From assembly GCA_964517005.1 (NCBI GenBank), contig CAZFAJ010000106.1, forward strand, positions 1 through 8,797: DNA of 8,797 bases, in the 5' to 3' direction. Of the stretch, positions 6,902 through 8,797 are shown one piece after another. A program made the translations under genes and the position numbers. This DNA is from CAYVBJ01 sp964517005 (GTDB lineage: Bacteria; Bacteroidota; Rhodothermia; Balneolales; Balneolaceae). The first letter of the stretch is position 1. Every line of letters begins with the position of its first letter. The notes below the pieces were generated by a model that worked only from the letters and a program-made list of their open reading frames with translations, did not search any database and was not told the origin of the DNA.

Positions 6902-7405
6902 TTACTTTTTACTAATTAAAATTGCTTTTTCAGGTTCCCTGTTTGCAAACTCAAGCACTACGTGTTCATTTAATTTTGTTGGCACCTGAATACCTGAAAC
7001 AGATGCATGCACAGGCACCTTTCTGTGTCCGCGATCAATTATGGCGGCTGTGTAAACAGCCGTTTTTTCGTCAAGGTTATGTAAATTTTTAATCGCCTTA
7101 AACATGGTTCTTCCTGAAAAAATCACATCGTCAACCAGAAAAGTGGCTAAATTGTTCCCTCCTTCTTTAATCTGAAAACCTGGTACAGCCTCAGGATCTT
7201 CATCAACACGATATTGAAACAGAGAACAGGTACTGTTTCCGTCTACCTCGTTTATGATAGACTGGATTTGAGAGGCAACGTAAAACCCTCTTTGATTTAA
7301 GCCGATCAAGACAATATCACTGCCGCGTGAAATTTCAAGAATTTGATAAGCAATACGCTTGATGGTTCTTTTTAAACGACTTTTGCTCATCAATTCAATT
7401 TCCAT
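6902..7405 (-). CDS. PyrR-like phosphoribosyltransferase
   Basis: This 167-residue cytosolic protein is of the type I phosphoribosyltransferase fold and is closest to PyrR, the pyr-operon attenuation protein with uracil phosphoribosyltransferase activity. Evidence: pyrophosphate loop GLNQRG (35-40, GIKTRG in classical PyrR), PRPP loop FLVDDVIFSGRT (89-100), then the PyrR-specific DRGHRKVPVHA (124-134) and GIQVPT (138-143). It differs from classical PyrR: the LYRDD-type segment is replaced by SLFQYRVDEDPE (61-72), and it is about 14 residues shorter. RNA binding or UPRTase activity should therefore not be assumed. The ATG at 7405-7403 follows a GGGG three bases upstream; an alternative ATG at 7390-7388 (residue 6) follows GGAAATTG. 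It is the first gene of a likely three-gene - strand cluster. A TAnnTTTG -7 box lies about 50 bp upstream. Confidence 0.85.
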   Translation of the reverse strand: MEIELMSKSRLKRTIKRIAYQILEISRGSDIVLIGLNQRGFYVASQIQSIINEVDGNSTCSLFQYRVDEDPEAVPGFQIKEGGNNLATFLVDDVIFSGRTMFKAIKNLHNLDEKTAVYTAAIIDRGHRKVPVHASVSGIQVPTKLNEHVVLEFANREPEKAILISKK

Positions 7406-7423
7406 ATTACCCCTACTGTTTAT

Positions 7424-7438
7424 ACAATTAATAATTGT
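7424..7438. promoter_or_regulatory. Perfect 15-bp palindrome, candidate operator
   Basis: ACAATTA-A-TAATTGT is perfectly symmetrical about position 7431. It lies between the -7 box (7453-7460) and the start codon (7405) of the PyrR-like gene, where a dimeric repressor could act on the - strand transcript. AT-rich palindromes of this size do arise by chance. No regulator gene is visible in the window. Confidence 0.35.
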
Positions 7439-7452
7439 GAAAAAGAATTTAT

Positions 7453-7460
7453 CAAAAATA
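7453..7460 (-). promoter_or_regulatory. Bacteroidota -7 promoter box for the PyrR-like cluster
   Basis: Read on the - strand this is TATTTTTG, an exact fit to the TAnnTTTG -7 consensus of the Bacteroidota primary sigma factor. It would start transcription around 7446, giving a leader of about 40 nt. No clear TTG -33 element is found 19-21 bp upstream, so the promoter may be weak or activator-dependent. The box overlaps one copy of the repeat TACTGTTTAT. Confidence 0.5.
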
Positions 7461-7515
7461 CTGTTTATTTTTTAATCTATCGATTATTTTATTTGATATA
7501 AAACAGAAAAGATCG

Positions 7516-8694
7516 ATGAAAAATTGTAAATCAAAGTATAAAGAAAATCTTCTTCAGTGGATTTGGGAGAATCGAAAATTCCGGCAGTTCGGATTATCTC
7601 TAACCGATGGTTCTGAACTAAAAATCATTGATACCGGTGTATTAAATACCGGAGGCGGTCCCGATTTTAACTCTGCGAGCCTCAGAATCAATGATCTTCT
7701 CTGGTACGGAGATGTTGAAATTCATACAGATGAGGAACATTGGTTTGCCCACTCACACCATCTCGATTCGAACTACAATTCAGTTGTACTTCATGTTGTA
7801 TTCAATCTTTCAAAAAGCGGAAAACGAGCAGTGCGCCAGGAAGGAACTGAACCATTCACATTTAATATGGCTCCTGCTATTCAGCAGCCTCTTTATCAAT
7901 TGCTCACAAACCGCCACCAACAAGGTATCGAATGCAGCGGTAATATTTCCTTTATCAATCAGGAAGTTTTTTATGAGCAGATTCAAAAAGCAAAGAGAGA
8001 ATATTTCAGCTTTAAAGCTGAGAAATTAATGAATCACTTTGATCCTGTCGAAAAGCCGTCTGATGCCTGGAAAAAGATGTTGATTATATCACTTTATGAG
8101 CATTTTGGAATACCCCGCAATCGGAATTCTATGATTTCACTTGCTAAAACGGTTTCAGATAATTCAACTCATGAGTTCTCAGAATCAGGTTCTGATTTTA
8201 TAAAACAGATTGAGGATATTGCATTCAGTAAAAATTTTAACCACGGATGGGTTTTTACCGGAATGCGGCCATCGAGCTACCCCAAAATACGGGTAAAGCA
8301 GGCAGGTGCTCTCCACCAACTGATTCATCAAACATCCATATCAGAAATTCTTAAACGTGGTACCGGCGTGTGGCAGGAATGGCGAAACTCTCTCAGCAGC
8401 CGGTATCAATGCGGGTCTCAAACCGATAAAATGTTAAAATATACAGTTTTTTACCCGTCGCTTTTTATCCTTGGAAAACTTTTCTTTTCAAATAGCCTGG
8501 TTCAATCCTCATTTAACGCATGGAAACAGGGGAATATCCCAACGCCCGTTTCCGTAAGAAAAGAGTTTGAAAAAGCAGGATTTGAGATAAATAAAGTACT
8601 CGGAAATGCAGGATTGATTCACCAGTATAAGCGATACTGTTTAGAGCGAAGATGTACTGAATGTAAACTATTTAAAAAAGCCATCCACTCTTGA
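7516..8694 (+). CDS. DUF2851 family protein
   Basis: This 392-residue soluble protein belongs to DUF2851, a family found largely in Bacteroidota and relatives with no established function. Diagnostic segments: ENLLQWIWENRKF (10-22), LNTGGGPDFNSASLRI (43-58), WYGDVEIHTDEEHWFAHSHH (63-82) followed by NSVVLHVV (88-95), and MRPSSYPKIRV (250-260). A C-terminal cysteine cluster follows, YCLERRCTEC (C375-x4-C380-x2-C383). The His/Glu-rich E68, H70, H75, H79, H81, H82 group and the cysteines could bind metal, or the cysteines a nucleic acid; that is inference. There is no signal peptide or membrane segment. The ATG at 7516 matches the usual N-terminus of the family, with an A/G-rich AGAAAAGA upstream rather than a true Shine-Dalgarno site. 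It is divergent from the PyrR-like gene and appears to be transcribed alone. Its stop codon overlaps the TTG element ahead of the tRNA promoter. Confidence 0.88.
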   Translation: MKNCKSKYKENLLQWIWENRKFRQFGLSLTDGSELKIIDTGVLNTGGGPDFNSASLRINDLLWYGDVEIHTDEEHWFAHSHHLDSNYNSVVLHVVFNLSKSGKRAVRQEGTEPFTFNMAPAIQQPLYQLLTNRHQQGIECSGNISFINQEVFYEQIQKAKREYFSFKAEKLMNHFDPVEKPSDAWKKMLIISLYEHFGIPRNRNSMISLAKTVSDNSTHEFSESGSDFIKQIEDIAFSKNFNHGWVFTGMRPSSYPKIRVKQAGALHQLIHQTSISEILKRGTGVWQEWRNSLSSRYQCGSQTDKMLKYTVFYPSLFILGKLFFSNSLVQSSFNAWKQGNIPTPVSVRKEFEKAGFEINKVLGNAGLIHQYKRYCLERRCTECKLFKKAIHS

Positions 8695-8721
8695 TTGATA
8701 AGAAATGACTTTCTATCTTTG
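8691..8721 (+). promoter_or_regulatory. Promoter of the tRNA-Gln gene
   Basis: TATCTTTG at 8714-8721 fits the Bacteroidota -7 consensus TAnnTTTG exactly. TTG at 8691-8693 lies 20 bp upstream, within the usual spacing for the -33 element (a second TTG at 8695-8697 is 16 bp away). Transcription would begin near 8727, about 16 bp before the tRNA. The -33 TTG sits in the final codons of the DUF2851 gene. Confidence 0.65.
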
Positions 8722-8742
8722 GAGTCTGTCAAATTACCGAAT

Positions 8743-8797
8743 TGCCCGGTCGTCTAATGGCAGGACAGCTGGTTTTGGTCCAGTCAGTGGGGGTTCG
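8743..8797 (+). tRNA. tRNA-Gln (anticodon TTG), 3' end cut by the window
   Basis: The cloverleaf can be traced up to the window edge. The acceptor 5' strand is TGCCCGG (8743-8749), followed by T8 and C9. The D arm is GTCT/GGAC with loop AATGGCA holding the invariant GG. The anticodon stem GCTGG/CCAGT (8768-8772 with 8780-8784) carries loop TTTTGGT and anticodon TTG at 8775-8777, decoding CAA as glutamine. A 4-nt variable loop, T-stem GGGGG and the start TTCG of the T loop follow. U at position 1 and C at position 9 are also seen in bacterial tRNA-Gln. About 20 bases, including the 3' acceptor strand, lie beyond the window. Confidence 0.93.

Larger units (their letters stand above)
7414..7468. 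repeat. 10-bp direct repeat TACTGTTTAT, two copies 45 bp apart
   Basis: TACTGTTTAT occurs at 7414-7423 and again at 7459-7468, exactly 45 bp apart. One copy overlaps the upstream edge of the - strand -7 box; the other lies just before the Shine-Dalgarno-like GGGG of the PyrR-like gene and abuts the 7424-7438 palindrome. The arrangement suggests paired protein-binding sites, but this is inference. Confidence 0.4.

Overview
This window reads as an ordinary stretch of chromosome from a marine or halophilic relative of the Bacteroidota, with Balneolota/Balneolaceae as the best guess. Three things support this. The protein families are typical of that group: DUF2851, DUF3078, and a large secreted lamin-tail protein with a gliding/FlgD-like C-terminal domain. 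Shine-Dalgarno sites are weak or absent before most genes. Matches to the Bacteroidota -7 promoter box TAnnTTTG occur before the PyrR-like gene and before the tRNA gene. The species assignment is inference.

Layout, left to right. A possible 17-codon tail of a + strand gene (2-55) is followed by a non-coding gap (56-314) with small palindromes. A short hypothetical gene on the - strand (315-707) may encode a PH-like fold. A 237-bp divergent gap (708-944) then carries a strong intrinsic terminator only about 20 bp before the next start codon. Upstream segments of that gap can pair in mutually exclusive ways, so it may be an attenuator-type leader. The dominant gene (945-4604, +) encodes a 1219-residue secreted modular protein with three lamin-tail-domain modules, interspersed Ig-like domains and a C-terminal domain resembling T9SS type B cargo.

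Convergent to it is a three-gene - strand cluster read from 7405 down to 4631: a PyrR-like phosphoribosyltransferase, a DUF3078 outer-membrane protein, and a PLP-dependent group II amino-acid decarboxylase. The gaps are only 21 and 9 bp, so the three are probably one transcript. Divergent from this cluster, across a 110-bp AT-rich promoter region with a perfect palindrome and a 10-bp direct repeat, is a DUF2851 gene (7516-8694, +). The window ends inside a tRNA-Gln(UUG) gene that has its own promoter-like box.

No phage, CRISPR, transposase gene or defence system is visible. The least explained signal is the leader before the 1219-residue surface protein. Next are the paired repeats in the divergent promoter region and the divergent PyrR-like protein at the head of the - strand cluster. 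I found no convincing evidence of an entirely new system.
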